NCBI RefSeq assembly: GCF_001984175.1
Contig: NZ_MTQP01000057.1
Coordinates: 124,001 to 188,000 of the forward strand
Origin: Saccharothrix sp. ALI-22-I
GTDB lineage: Bacteria; Actinomycetota; Actinomycetes; Mycobacteriales; Pseudonocardiaceae
Length of the DNA: 64,000 nucleotides
Direction of reading: 5' to 3'
Part shown: one piece after another, positions 34,003 through 41,817 of the stretch
How the letters are laid out: the number at the start of each line of letters is the position of its first letter
How positions within the stretch are numbered: position 1 is the stretch's first letter
Translations under genes and position numbers: made by a program
The notes under the pieces: generated by a model
What the model saw: only the letters and a program-made list of their open reading frames with translations
Told to the model about the DNA's origin: nothing
The model's database searches: none

Positions 34003-34086
34003 CCACCCGGCCGACGGCCACGCTTCGCAGCCGTCCCCTCCAGGGGACCCCTGTCTTCATTCTGCCGGCAGGGCACGACAATTTCG
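34003..34086 (-). repeat. Dispersed intergenic repeat, copy B
   Basis: Reverse-complement relative of the repeat at 19096-19181, about 86% identical over its length with two single-base indels. Conserved blocks include ATTGTC, GCCGGCAGAATGAA, CAGGGGTCCCCTGG and GGCCGTCGGCCGGGTGGG. Its central stem has two mismatches that copy A lacks. It lies between the pseudouridine synthase and DUF4386 genes, both on the minus strand. Confidence 0.85.
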
Positions 34087-34092
34087 GGGCGC

Positions 34093-34671
34093 TCAGGTGC
34101 GGCTTGTGGACAACTGCGCCGCCGGGTGGGTGAGGGGCGCCGCGTGCGCGGGGAAGCCTTTCACGATGAGCAGGACTCCCAGAGCGATCTCGAAGAGGCC
34201 GCCGGGAACGGAGAGCGCCACGCCCACGCCGTAGCCGAGCACTTCGAGCGCGGCCCCCACCAGGAACACGGCGTAACCGGCCATGCCCCACACCGCCAGG
34301 AAGCGGGGGACCAGTCGCGCCCGGAACAGGACCCGGCAGAACAGCACGCCGACGGTGCCCACCGACATCATTGCGATCTGGTAGCTGTAGTGGTTGCCGA
34401 GCGGCATCAGGAGGAGCAGGAAAACGACGCCGACGGCCAGCATCACCGCTTCGACCGCTCGGCCGATCAGGTAAGCGTGGGCGGTGACCTCGTCGTGCGG
34501 CTTCAGGACGGGGAACACCAGCACTCCGATGGCGGCGACGACGGCTGAGTCGACCAACATCAGCAGCGCCCCCACCTCCGACACGCCGATCAGCGCCTCG
34601 CCCGCGATGTACACGACGAACGCCAGCAGGAACAACGCGCCCACGGCCCGTCCGATGGCTCTCGACGACAT
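34093..34671 (-). CDS. DUF4386 family membrane protein
   Basis: A 192-residue polytopic membrane protein with about six hydrophobic segments; the arrangement and the LVPRFLAVWGMAGYAVFLVG segment fit the DUF4386 family, whose function is unknown. Transcribed divergently from a TetR regulator across a doubled palindrome, so it is probably the repressor's target. A dispersed repeat copy begins 7 nt after the stop. Confidence 0.85.
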   Translation of the reverse strand: MSSRAIGRAVGALFLLAFVVYIAGEALIGVSEVGALLMLVDSAVVAAIGVLVFPVLKPHDEVTAHAYLIGRAVEAVMLAVGVVFLLLLMPLGNHYSYQIAMMSVGTVGVLFCRVLFRARLVPRFLAVWGMAGYAVFLVGAALEVLGYGVGVALSVPGGLFEIALGVLLIVKGFPAHAAPLTHPAAQLSTSRT

Positions 34672-34709
34672 GGCTCTATCCCTCCGTCACAGGTGGCGGG
34701 CCTGTTCCC

Positions 34710-34744
34710 GTACTAAGTAAGGCGCACGGTAGCGTACTAAGTAC
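34710..34744. promoter_or_regulatory. Doubled TetR-type operator
   Basis: GTACTAAGTAA (34710-34720) and GTACTAAGTAC (34734-34744) are 24 bp apart; the second is a perfect 5-bp inverted repeat around a central A. They lie between DUF4386 and the divergent TetR gene. Confidence 0.75.
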
Positions 34745-34767
34745 GGACGTGTCACCAGGGAGGTCGG

Positions 34768-35472
34768 ATGTCGAAGCAGGTCGACCGATCGGCGGGCCGC
34801 GCCCCGCTCAGCCGGGACCGGGTCCTGCGCGCCGCCGTCGCGATCGCCGACGCCGGGGGAGTCGGTGCGCTGACCATGCGCTCGCTCGCCGACGAACTCG
34901 ACGTCAAGCCGATGTCGCTCTACCACCACGTCGCCAACAAGGACGAGATCCTGGACGGCATCGTCGATCTCGTCTTCAGCCGGATCGAACTGCCGTCACC
35001 CGGCCGCGAGTGGCGCCACGAGATGCACCGGCGCGCGACCTCCGCCCGTGACGTGCTCAGGCGTCACCCGTGGGCGATCGGGCTGCTGGAGTCCCGGACG
35101 GCCCCCGGCCCCGCGACCCTGCGGCACCACGACGCGACCATCGGCACCCTGCGCCGCGCGGGCTTCTCCGTCGAGATGACCGCCCACGCCTACGCCCTGC
35201 TCGACAGCTACGTGTACGGGTTCGCCGTCCAGGAGGCCGCGCTTCCCTTCCACAGCCCCGACACCGCCGCCGAGGTGACCGAGGAGATCATGCGCCACCT
35301 CTCCCCGGACGACTACCCCCACCTCGCCGAGATGGCCACCGCGCACGTGCTCCAACCCGGCACCGACTTCGCCGACGAGTTCGAGTTCGGGCTCGGCGTG
35401 ATCCTCGACGCCCTCGCCGGGTGGCTTCCCGACGACGACGGCGGCGGCGGACGCGTCAGGCCTGGTTCTTGA
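34768..35472 (+). CDS. TetR/AcrR family regulator with TetR_C-type sensor domain
   Basis: A 234-residue repressor. The N-terminal helix-turn-helix (about residues 12-60: AGGVGALTMRSLADELDVKP, then SLYHHVANKDEILDGIVD) resembles tetracycline-type TetR, as does the C-terminal part (about 75-220). GGGAGG precedes ATG 34768. It probably represses the divergent DUF4386 gene and itself through the doubled palindrome. Effector unknown. It overlaps the end of the convergent DUF4230 gene by 17 nt. Confidence 0.92.
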   Translation: MSKQVDRSAGRAPLSRDRVLRAAVAIADAGGVGALTMRSLADELDVKPMSLYHHVANKDEILDGIVDLVFSRIELPSPGREWRHEMHRRATSARDVLRRHPWAIGLLESRTAPGPATLRHHDATIGTLRRAGFSVEMTAHAYALLDSYVYGFAVQEAALPFHSPDTAAEVTEEIMRHLSPDDYPHLAEMATAHVLQPGTDFADEFEFGLGVILDALAGWLPDDDGGGGRVRPGS

Positions 35473-36082
35473 ACTCCACCCGGTACCCCAGCGCGCCGAA
35501 CATGCCGGTCAGCATCTTGCGGGTGTTGTCCTCGGCGCGTTGCACCAGCCCGGACTCCCGGGCCGCGTCCGCGATCTTCTGCTCGGCCGCCACGTAGAAC
35601 GGCTGCTGGTCCTGCGTCTCCACCAGCGACGCCAACCGGTCGAACAGCCCGCGTTCCTGCTCGAACACGTAGCACCGCTCCTGGTCCAGGTTCGGCTTGT
35701 CCAACTTGGCCCCCGGCAACGCCAACTCCACCAGCCGGGCCTCACCGGACGCGGCCGTCGGCGACACCTTGATCGCGTCCTCGGCCAACCCGCCGAAGTC
35801 GACGTAGGCGTTCACCGTCCCCGCCGCCACGAACAACGTCCGCTGCCCGGCCAACACCGCCGGCACGTACCGGACGTCGCGCTCGATGTCGAGCACCACC
35901 TGGAAGTCGCCGGCCGAAGCGTGGTACTGGCTCAGATCCCGCAACGACTTCAACAACGCCGGCTGGCTCCGATCGACGGTGTCGCTGCCGGGCAACCCGA
36001 ATCGCGGTACCACCAACACCGCCGCCACCACCCCGGCGACCACGACCAGCACCGCCACCGCCACACCGATGCGCCACCTCAT
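35456..36082 (-). CDS. DUF4230 domain protein, membrane-anchored
   Basis: A 208-residue protein with an N-terminal transmembrane helix (about residues 5-27) and an extracytoplasmic DUF4230 domain: LLKSLRDLSQYHASAGDFQV, then AGTVNAYVDFGGL. The family occurs in many bacteria with no known activity. Start ATG 36082. Possibly co-transcribed with the SDR gene upstream (22 nt gap). Confidence 0.82.
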   Translation of the reverse strand: MRWRIGVAVAVLVVVAGVVAAVLVVPRFGLPGSDTVDRSQPALLKSLRDLSQYHASAGDFQVVLDIERDVRYVPAVLAGQRTLFVAAGTVNAYVDFGGLAEDAIKVSPTAASGEARLVELALPGAKLDKPNLDQERCYVFEQERGLFDRLASLVETQDQQPFYVAAEQKIADAARESGLVQRAEDNTRKMLTGMFGALGYRVEFKNQA

Positions 36083-36104
36083 GGCACCAACGTACCCAAA
36101 CCCC

Positions 36105-36785
36105 CTACCAGGGAATCCGTTTCCCATCGCGGAAGAATCCGCCGGTCGGACCGTCGTCGGGCAATGTCGCCGCCCACACCACGCCGGCCGCGCCCTGCTT
36201 CACCGGCCTCCCGCCCGCGCCGCCCATGTCCGTGGCGACCCACCCGGGGCACACCGCGTTCACCAGGATGCCCGGCAGTTCGGCGGCCAACATCAACGTC
36301 AACGCGTTCAACGCCGCCTTCGACGTCCCGTAAGCCGGTGTCCCACCGCCCATCGACGCCAACGACCCGGCCTCGCTCGACACGTTCACCACCCGAGAGT
36401 GCCGCCCGGCCCGCAGCAGCGGCAGCAACGCCGACACCATCCGCCACGGCCCGTAGAAGTTGGTGTCCATCGCCTCCCGCACCACCCGAAGGTCGGCCGA
36501 CGACGCGCGTTGCCACGAGTCGTAGTGGATGGCCGCGTTGTTCACCAGCACGTCCAGCCGCCCGTACCGCTCGGACAGGTACTCGGCCAGCACCGCCACC
36601 GACGCGTCATCGGTCACGTCCAGCTGGTGGTGATCGACGCCCAACCGCTCGGCCGCCGACTTGGCCTTCGCCGCGTCACGCGCGGTCAGCACGACGACGT
36701 GCCCCCGCGCGGCCAGCTGACGGCACACCTCCCGCCCGATGCCCCGGTTCCCACCCGTCACGACCGCCACCGGCGCGTCCGCCAT
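36105..36785 (-). CDS. SDR family oxidoreductase (carbonyl reductase-like)
   Basis: A 226-residue short-chain dehydrogenase with TGGNRGIG at residues 10-17, NNAAIHY, catalytic Ser in VVNVSSEAGSL and YGTSK. The close relation in pattern to eukaryote-type carbonyl reductases (LDVTDDASV, then VNAVCPGWVATDMGG) suggests NADPH-dependent reduction of ketones or aldehydes. ATG 36785 follows GGGAGGGG. Confidence 0.9.
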   Translation of the reverse strand: MADAPVAVVTGGNRGIGREVCRQLAARGHVVVLTARDAAKAKSAAERLGVDHHQLDVTDDASVAVLAEYLSERYGRLDVLVNNAAIHYDSWQRASSADLRVVREAMDTNFYGPWRMVSALLPLLRAGRHSRVVNVSSEAGSLASMGGGTPAYGTSKAALNALTLMLAAELPGILVNAVCPGWVATDMGGAGGRPVKQGAAGVVWAATLPDDGPTGGFFRDGKRIPW

Positions 36786-36860
36786 ACCGCCCCTCCCGAA
36801 GCCGAATGACGCCATTGTCCGCCGCCGGGCGGACGAGTGCAGCAACCGGTTCCCACTAGG

Positions 36861-37121
36861 TCAAGTGCGACCCTCGTCCAGCAGCGCGCGCAGCCGGGTG
36901 CCGTCCCCGACCACCGCCACCACGTGCCGGTCGTGCTCGCCGCGCAACCGCGCCGCCCGCGCCAGACCGTCCGCATAGGACAGTGCGGTGGACGCGTGCG
37001 AGTTCTCCACCAGGTCGTGCACGGACTCCGATCGGCTGGGGTAGCCGGACAGGCCGCCGGGTCCCGTGATCACGGGACCCGGTGCGCGGACAGCCCTGGG
37101 GAGGATGGTGGTGTCGGTCAT
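36861..37121 (-). pseudogene. dxs: Remnant of 1-deoxy-D-xylulose-5-phosphate synthase
   Basis: An 86-codon frame whose middle is unmistakably [23 protein letters not shown], then [15 protein letters not shown], followed by HVVAVVGDG, the start of the thiamine diphosphate-binding motif. After GDG the similarity stops and a short unrelated tail follows. The N-terminal 100 or so residues and more than 400 C-terminal residues of the normal 630 or so are absent. It lies next to a polyprenyl synthetase gene, which uses products of the DXS pathway, so this is probably what remains of an isoprenoid cluster. Confidence 0.85.
37057..37082. repeat. 26-bp perfect palindrome inside the DXS remnant
   Basis: CCGGGTCCCGTGA followed by its exact reverse complement, with no loop, lies near the 5' end of the remnant frame, just before the DXS-like part. 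It could be a recombination scar or operator. Confidence 0.8.
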
Positions 37122-37541
37122 AGGGCCATTCCTGGCGCTCGAATGCCCTTGCGGCAACCGGGATGAGGCGAACGTGCCCGACGCTCCGCAGCCGGTTCAA
37201 GAGAGTTGACACGTTTCACGCGAACGAGATCCCGGCTGCCACACGGACGTGTGTGTGTCGTTCCGGAAAATCGGGGAACCAGCGCACCTCAGCGTCGCGT
37301 GATGGCGTTGTTCCACGTCAAAGGGCGGTTGTGCGGGCGAGAAGCGCAGGTGAGCCGCCCCTGGGCGGCCCCCGAACGGGTCGGCGGGCGTCGCGCACCA
37401 CCGGTCGCGCCCCACGGGTGTTAGCTTCGGATCGCCGGGACGTGACCGCGTCCGTTCGCCGGAAACGCCGTGTCGATCACCCTCGCTCCCCGCGTCGTCC
37501 TCACCGGAACCCGGTCGGAGTTTCGCACCTGTGGAGGAACC
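37122..37541. other. Intergenic region upstream of polyprenyl synthetase
   Basis: This 420-nt stretch has no gene, repeat or hairpin that I can support. It may hold the promoter of the polyprenyl synthetase gene: TTGACA occurs at 37206-37211, but no convincing -10 box could be paired with it. Confidence 0.4.
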
Positions 37542-38624
37542 ATGACTGTCATCGACGCCGTGCGCGGCGATCTTGCCGAGGTCCGTGCGGAGGTGGACGC
37601 GACGCTCGACCGCTTCCTGACCGAGAAGGCGCGCACCGCGCCGGACCCGTGCTTGCTGCCGCTGGTGGACGTGCTGCGCGCGTTCATCGCCGGCGGCAAG
37701 CGCTTGCGGCCGCAGTTCTGCCACTGCGGTTTCCTCGCCGCGGGCGGTTCACCCGACGATCGCGCGGTGGTGTGGACCGGCGCCGCACTGGAGATGCTGC
37801 ACACCTTCGCGCTGGTGCACGACGACATCATGGACCGCTCCGCGCTGCGCCGTGGCCGACCGACGGTGCACCGGTTGCTGGCCGACCGGTTCGAGGGCCG
37901 AGGTGACGACGACGGGCGGGCGGCCGAGCGGTTCGGCGTGAACCTGGCGATCCTCGTGGGCGATCTGTGCTTCGCGTGGTCGGACGAACTGCTGGACCGG
38001 GCGGGCGTGGACGAGGCGCGGTGGCACGAGGTGCGAGCGCTGGTGCACACCATGCACACCGAGCTGATCGCCGGGCAGTACCTCGACCTGGGCGGCGACT
38101 CGCGGTCCAAGGCCGACCCGCTGCGGTCGGCGTGGCGGGTGATCCGGCTCAAGACCGCCCGGTACTCGGTGGAACTGCCGTTGCGCATCGGCGCCGTGCT
38201 GGCCGGCGGGGACGCGGCGCTGATGCGGGCGTGCAGCTCCTACGGCCGGCCGGTCGGCGAGGCGTTCCAGCTCCGCGACGACCTGCTGGGCGTGTTCGGC
38301 GACCCGCGGGTGACCGGCAAACCCGACCTGGACGACCTGCGCGGCGGCAAGGCGACCGTGCTGATGGCGTTGGCGTGGCAGCAGGCCACGCCCGGCCAGC
38401 GGGACGTGATCTCGGCCCTGCACGGCGAACCGGACCTGGACGAGGACCAGGCCGCGCTGCTGCGGGAGGTGGTGCGCGCGACCGGCGCGGCCGAACGGGT
38501 GGAGCGGCTGATCGCGATCCGCGCCGACCGGGCGTTGAACGCGTTGCGCGCGGCGTCGATGAACCCCGCCGCGAAGCCGCCGCTGGCGGAGCTGGTCACC
38601 TGCGCGACCCGCCGCGCCAGGTGA
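37542..38624 (+). CDS. Polyprenyl synthetase (geranylgeranyl-diphosphate synthase type)
   Basis: A 360-residue trans-prenyltransferase that condenses isopentenyl diphosphate with allylic diphosphates. The first Asp-rich motif is LVHDDIMDRSALRRGRPT and the second FQLRDDLLGVFGDP; GGKRLRPQ near residue 50 binds isopentenyl diphosphate. Chain length cannot be fixed, but Thr and Phe at the fifth and fourth positions before the first DD suggest a medium chain such as C20. GTGGAGGAA precedes ATG 37542. The gene is intact although flanked by a DXS remnant and a broken ABC gene. Confidence 0.92.
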   Translation: MTVIDAVRGDLAEVRAEVDATLDRFLTEKARTAPDPCLLPLVDVLRAFIAGGKRLRPQFCHCGFLAAGGSPDDRAVVWTGAALEMLHTFALVHDDIMDRSALRRGRPTVHRLLADRFEGRGDDDGRAAERFGVNLAILVGDLCFAWSDELLDRAGVDEARWHEVRALVHTMHTELIAGQYLDLGGDSRSKADPLRSAWRVIRLKTARYSVELPLRIGAVLAGGDAALMRACSSYGRPVGEAFQLRDDLLGVFGDPRVTGKPDLDDLRGGKATVLMALAWQQATPGQRDVISALHGEPDLDEDQAALLREVVRATGAAERVERLIAIRADRALNALRAASMNPAAKPPLAELVTCATRRAR

Positions 38625-38629
38625 CCGGC

Positions 38630-38874
38630 ATGTCCACACCCGACTTCACGTTGCGCGCGGTCGACCTGCACAAGGCGTTCGGCGCGCGCCAGGTGCTCTC
38701 ACCACCCGGGCGGACGGTTCGCTGTACGGGCCGGCGTGCCTGTTCACCGCCGGTTTCACGGGCGCCACGCCGTTCGCGCCGATGGTGGGCGCCGTCTGCT
38801 CACCTCAGGTCGACTCCGGCGGTGGAGCGCCCACCGAAGCCACCCCTACTGAGTCGGCCATGCGTGTCCAGTAG
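38630..38874 (+). pseudogene. Broken gene: ABC-ATPase N-terminal stub joined to an unrelated tail
   Basis: ATG 38630 starts STPDFTLRAVDLHKAFGARQ, the usual N-terminus of an ABC transporter ATPase, 5 nt after the polyprenyl synthetase stop. Before the Walker A motif the similarity ends. A different frame carrying coding-like sequence (ADGSLYGPACLFTAGFTGAT, then PFAPMVGAVCSPQVDSGGG) runs to a stop at 38872. This is a deletion junction between an ABC gene and an unrecognised gene. Confidence 0.7.
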
Positions 38875-38913
38875 GTCGTGGGGCCCGCCCCGGTAGTACC
38901 GGCAGGGGCGGCG

Positions 38914-39654
38914 CTAGTTCCCCTGTCCGGACACGGAAACCTGCATCATCACCTGGGTGTCGTGGCCGGACAGCTTGGTCTCCTCCAACGCGAGTGTGCG
39001 GCCGTCCGTGCCCCGGACCGCGCGCCGGATCACGAGCATCAGGCCTTCGGTCATGTCGAGGGTGGCGGCGTCGGCGGGGGAGGGGACGCGGGCGCGCAGG
39101 AAGTCGTGACAGCGCAGTTCCTGGCCGCCGTCGCGCAGCACCTTGTACAGCTGCTCGGGCGTGACGAACGGCTCGTCCTCCAGCGCCGGGAACGCCATCA
39201 CGGTGGCGATCGGCAGGTAGAGGCGGTGGGCCTGGCGGCGTCCTTCGGCGTCGGCCAACAGCCGGTCGTGCACGAACAGCGGCGAGTGCTCCTCGACGCC
39301 CAGCGCCAGCGCCAACTCGGCCGACGCGGTGCCGCGGTAGGTGGTCGGCCGCTCGATCGGGTCCCAACCGCGGGTGGCGACGTCCACCCAGTTGCCGTCG
39401 GGGTCGGCGGCGAGGAACCGCGTGTGCGTGTGCCGGGGTCGTTCGTCCACCGCCCGCACGAACGACCCCTTGCCCTGGTAGGAGACCACGAGACCTTCCT
39501 GCCGCAACTGGCCGATCGCCTCCCGCGCGGTGCCGCGTGAGACGTCGAACCGCTGCGCGATGCGGGCCTCGCTGGGCAACGGCCCGGCCGCCCGCAACCC
39601 GCCGCTCACGATCTCCGCCCGCAACGCCTCCGCCACCCGTGCCGCCTTGCTCAT
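38914..39654 (-). CDS. GntR/HutC-family transcriptional regulator
   Basis: A 246-residue regulator with an N-terminal winged helix (about 5-72: LPSEARIAQRFDVSRGTARE, then QLRQEGLVVSYQGKGSFV) and a C-terminal UTRA sensor domain (about 90-240) as in the HutC/DasR subfamily. The effector is unknown. I do not equate it with DasR: the domain type is the same, but no specific signature was seen. ATG 39654. Repeated TTGTC-GAACA elements lie directly upstream. Confidence 0.9.
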   Translation of the reverse strand: MSKAARVAEALRAEIVSGGLRAAGPLPSEARIAQRFDVSRGTAREAIGQLRQEGLVVSYQGKGSFVRAVDERPRHTHTRFLAADPDGNWVDVATRGWDPIERPTTYRGTASAELALALGVEEHSPLFVHDRLLADAEGRRQAHRLYLPIATVMAFPALEDEPFVTPEQLYKVLRDGGQELRCHDFLRARVPSPADAATLDMTEGLMLVIRRAVRGTDGRTLALEETKLSGHDTQVMMQVSVSGQGN

Positions 39655-39670
39655 GCCGCCCCCGGTCGAC

Positions 39671-39715
39671 TAGTTGTTCGACAACATGTTCAGACAAGTC
39701 GTCGGACATGTCAAG
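39671..39715. promoter_or_regulatory. Candidate operator of the GntR gene
   Basis: Read on the minus strand, TTGTCTGAACA and TTGTCGAACA follow each other with 2 nt between, and GTTGT-TCG-ACAAC forms an inverted repeat at the outer end. Position 17-60 nt upstream of the GntR start suits autoregulation. Confidence 0.5.
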
Positions 39716-39823
39716 GCATTCCTGCACCGCCGCCGCGACCTGGCGGAGTTGATCGCGGTCGACCCGGCCACCGGCATCACCGCCGACCACCTGGCCGCCG
39801 TGGAGACCGCGTTCTCCCGGTAG
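39686..39823 (+). pseudogene. Short coding-like fragment (45 codons)
   Basis: A frame from ATG 39686 encodes KAFLHRRRDLAELIAVDPAT, then GITADHLAAVETAFSR and stop. Composition and codon bias look like the C-terminal tail of a real protein, but the upstream part coincides with the GntR operator region. I take it as a leftover 3' end; the parent is not recognised. Confidence 0.4.
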
Positions 39824-39876
39824 CCGGTGAGGTCCGTTCCCGGTTTCGGCCGGTCCGGTGACGACCCCTGGTGAAC

Positions 39877-39898
39877 ATTTCTACCACGTGGTAGAAAT
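39877..39898. promoter_or_regulatory. 22-bp perfect palindrome upstream of sugar operon
   Basis: ATTTCTACCAC and its exact complement, centred on the E-box-like CACGTG, begin 106 nt upstream of the isomerase gene. It is probably the site of a regulator not encoded in the window. Confidence 0.75.
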
Positions 39899-39916
39899 CT
39901 TGGGAGCGCTTCCAAG
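39899..39916. promoter_or_regulatory. LacI-type operator upstream of sugar operon
   Basis: CTTGGGAGCGCTTCCAAG, an 18-bp inverted repeat with one mismatch pair and the AGCGCT centre of LacI-family sites, directly follows the 22-bp palindrome. Its core differs from the operator at 14.44 kb and from the CebR-type site at 24.5 kb, so it may bind another LacI-family protein. Confidence 0.7.
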
Positions 39917-39982
39917 TGGTGTCCCGGCCGGTGTTCCCGCCGCGGGCATCGCACGCACTGCCGCCGACGTCAGGAGCTGGGG

Positions 39983-40717
39983 ATGGGCAAGACTTCCGTG
40001 CAGCTGTACTCGGTCCGCGACGTGTTCGCCGCCGATCCCACCGACACCCTGCGGCGGCTGGCCGCGATCGGTTTCACCCGCGTCGAGCCCTACGGGGTCG
40101 TCGAGAACGCGGACGTCCTGCGCACCGCGCTGCCCGAACACGGTCTCACCGCGCCGACCGCGCACGCGCAGCTCATCGGGGCCGACCAGCACGCCGTGTT
40201 CGCCGCCGCGGCCGACTGCGGCGTCGAAGTCGTCATCGATCCCTTTGTGGCACCCGAGAAGTGGCGTGATCCGGCGGACATCGCCGCCACCGCGTCCGCG
40301 CTGAACGCCGCCGCCGCAGTCGCCGCCGAACACGGGGTCCGCGTCGGCTACCACAACCACTGGTGGGAGTTGGCGTCCCGGATCGACGGCCGCAGCGCGT
40401 TCGAGGTGCTGGCCGACCAGCTCGACCCCGGCGTCGTGTTGGAGGTTGACACCTACTGGGCGACGGTCGGCGGCGAGGACGCGCCCGCGTTGCTGCGCCG
40501 CCTCGGCGATCGGGTGCACGCGATCCACGTCAAGGACGGCGGTCTCGCGCAGGACGGGTCGGGCCAGGTGCCGGCCGGGCAGGGCCGGGTGCCGGTGGCC
40601 GAGGTGCTGGCCGCCGCGCCGGACGCGTTGCACGTGGTCGAGTTCGACGCCTACGACGGTGACGTGTTCGACGGGATCGCGGCCAGCCACGCGTTCCTGG
40701 CCGGGGTCGGGGCATGA
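39983..40717 (+). CDS. Sugar phosphate isomerase/epimerase
   Basis: A 244-residue TIM barrel of the xylose-isomerase-like/IolE-type family. The start MGKTSVQLYSVRDVFAADP, then VGYHNHWWEL, VLEVDTYWATVGG and HAIHVKDGG carry the metal-binding His, Glu and Asp positions. Likely acts on a keto sugar or inosose. Its stop overlaps the ATG of the oxidoreductase gene by 4 nt. Expression is probably governed by the two adjacent palindromes upstream. Confidence 0.88.
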   Translation: MGKTSVQLYSVRDVFAADPTDTLRRLAAIGFTRVEPYGVVENADVLRTALPEHGLTAPTAHAQLIGADQHAVFAAAADCGVEVVIDPFVAPEKWRDPADIAATASALNAAAAVAAEHGVRVGYHNHWWELASRIDGRSAFEVLADQLDPGVVLEVDTYWATVGGEDAPALLRRLGDRVHAIHVKDGGLAQDGSGQVPAGQGRVPVAEVLAAAPDALHVVEFDAYDGDVFDGIAASHAFLAGVGA

Positions 40718-41817
40718 GCGCTCCGGTCGGCGTCGGCGTCATCGGCGCGGGCGTCATCAGCGACACGTACCTGAGCAACCTGACCGGTTTCCCGGACGTG
40801 CGGGTGCTGGCCGTGGCCGATCTCGACCCGGCGCGGGCGGCGGCACAGGCCGCCCGGCACGGCGTGCCGCGCGCGTGCGGCGTCGCGGAACTGCTGGCCG
40901 ATCCGGACATCGAGGTGGTGGTCAACCTGACCATCCCGGCCGCGCACGTCGAGGTCGGCCTCGCGGCGATCGAGGCGGGCAAGCACGTGTGGCTGGAGAA
41001 ACCGCTCGGGCTGGACCGGCAGTCCGCCCGCGCCCTGCTCGACCGCGCCGCCGAACGGGGACTGCGGGTGGCGTGCGCGCCCGACACCGTGCTGGGCGCC
41101 GGGTGGCAGACCGCGCGCCGCGCCGTCGACGCGGGCCGGATCGGGGAACCGCGCACCGCGCTCGCCCTGTTCCAGACACCGGGCCCGGAGAGCTGGCACC
41201 CCGCGCCGGAGTTCCTCTTCCAGGCCGGTGGCGGGCCGCTGCTGGACATGGGGCCGTACTACCTGACCGGGCTGGTGCACCTGCTCGGCCCGATCCGCCG
41301 CGTCACCGCCACCGGGAGCCGGGCGCGGGACATGAGGGTGATCGGGTCCGGTCCGCGCGCGGGCGTCGAGTTCGCGGTGACCGTGCCGACCACGGTGACG
41401 GCGCTGGTCGAATTCGCGCGCGGCGGGTCGGCGCAGGTGGTGTTGAGCTTCGACTCGGCGTTGCCGCGCACGGGTTTCGTGGAGGTGGCGGGCACGCTCG
41501 GCACCGCCGTGCTGCCCGACCCGAACGGGTTCGACGGCGACACCGCGCTGCACCTGTTCGACGGCGCGGAAACGCTTGCGGCGGAAGGGCATTCGGCGTC
41601 ACGGGGGACCGGCGTGCTGGAGCTGGCCCGGTCGATCCGGGCCGGTGATCCGGAACGGGCGTCCGGCGCACTCGCCTACCACGTGCTCGACGCGATGCTG
41701 GCCATGGAGGACTCCATCGCCCTCGGGCACTCGGTGGACGTCACCAGCACGGTCGAGCCGCCGCCCGCACTGCCGGTCGACTGGAACCCGCACGCGTCTA
41801 GTCGAGCGGGACGGTGA
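40714..41817 (+). CDS. Gfo/Idh/MocA family oxidoreductase
   Basis: A 367-residue NAD(P)-dependent sugar dehydrogenase: Rossmann motif GVIGAGVISDTYL, EKP in WLEKPLGLDRQSA, and the conserved GGGPLLDMGPYYLTGLVHLL segment. It probably works with the coupled isomerase in turning a sugar or cyclitol into a keto form. The ATG overlaps the upstream stop (ATGA). It overlaps the convergent TetR gene by 20 nt. Confidence 0.92.
   Translation: MSAPVGVGVIGAGVISDTYLSNLTGFPDVRVLAVADLDPARAAAQAARHGVPRACGVAELLADPDIEVVVNLTIPAAHVEVGLAAIEAGKHVWLEKPLGLDRQSARALLDRAAERGLRVACAPDTVLGAGWQTARRAVDAGRIGEPRTALALFQTPGPESWHPAPEFLFQAGGGPLLDMGPYYLTGLVHLLGPIRRVTATGSRARDMRVIGSGPRAGVEFAVTVPTTVTALVEFARGGSAQVVLSFDSALPRTGFVEVAGTLGTAVLPDPNGFDGDTALHLFDGAETLAAEGHSASRGTGVLELARSIRAGDPERASGALAYHVLDAMLAMEDSIALGHSVDVTSTVEPPPALPVDWNPHASSRAGR

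Noticed and set aside
38914..39654. GntR gene as the DasR that would bind the dre sites
   Set aside because: Same HutC-type domain order, but sequence not specific enough, and its own upstream repeats do not resemble the dre consensus.
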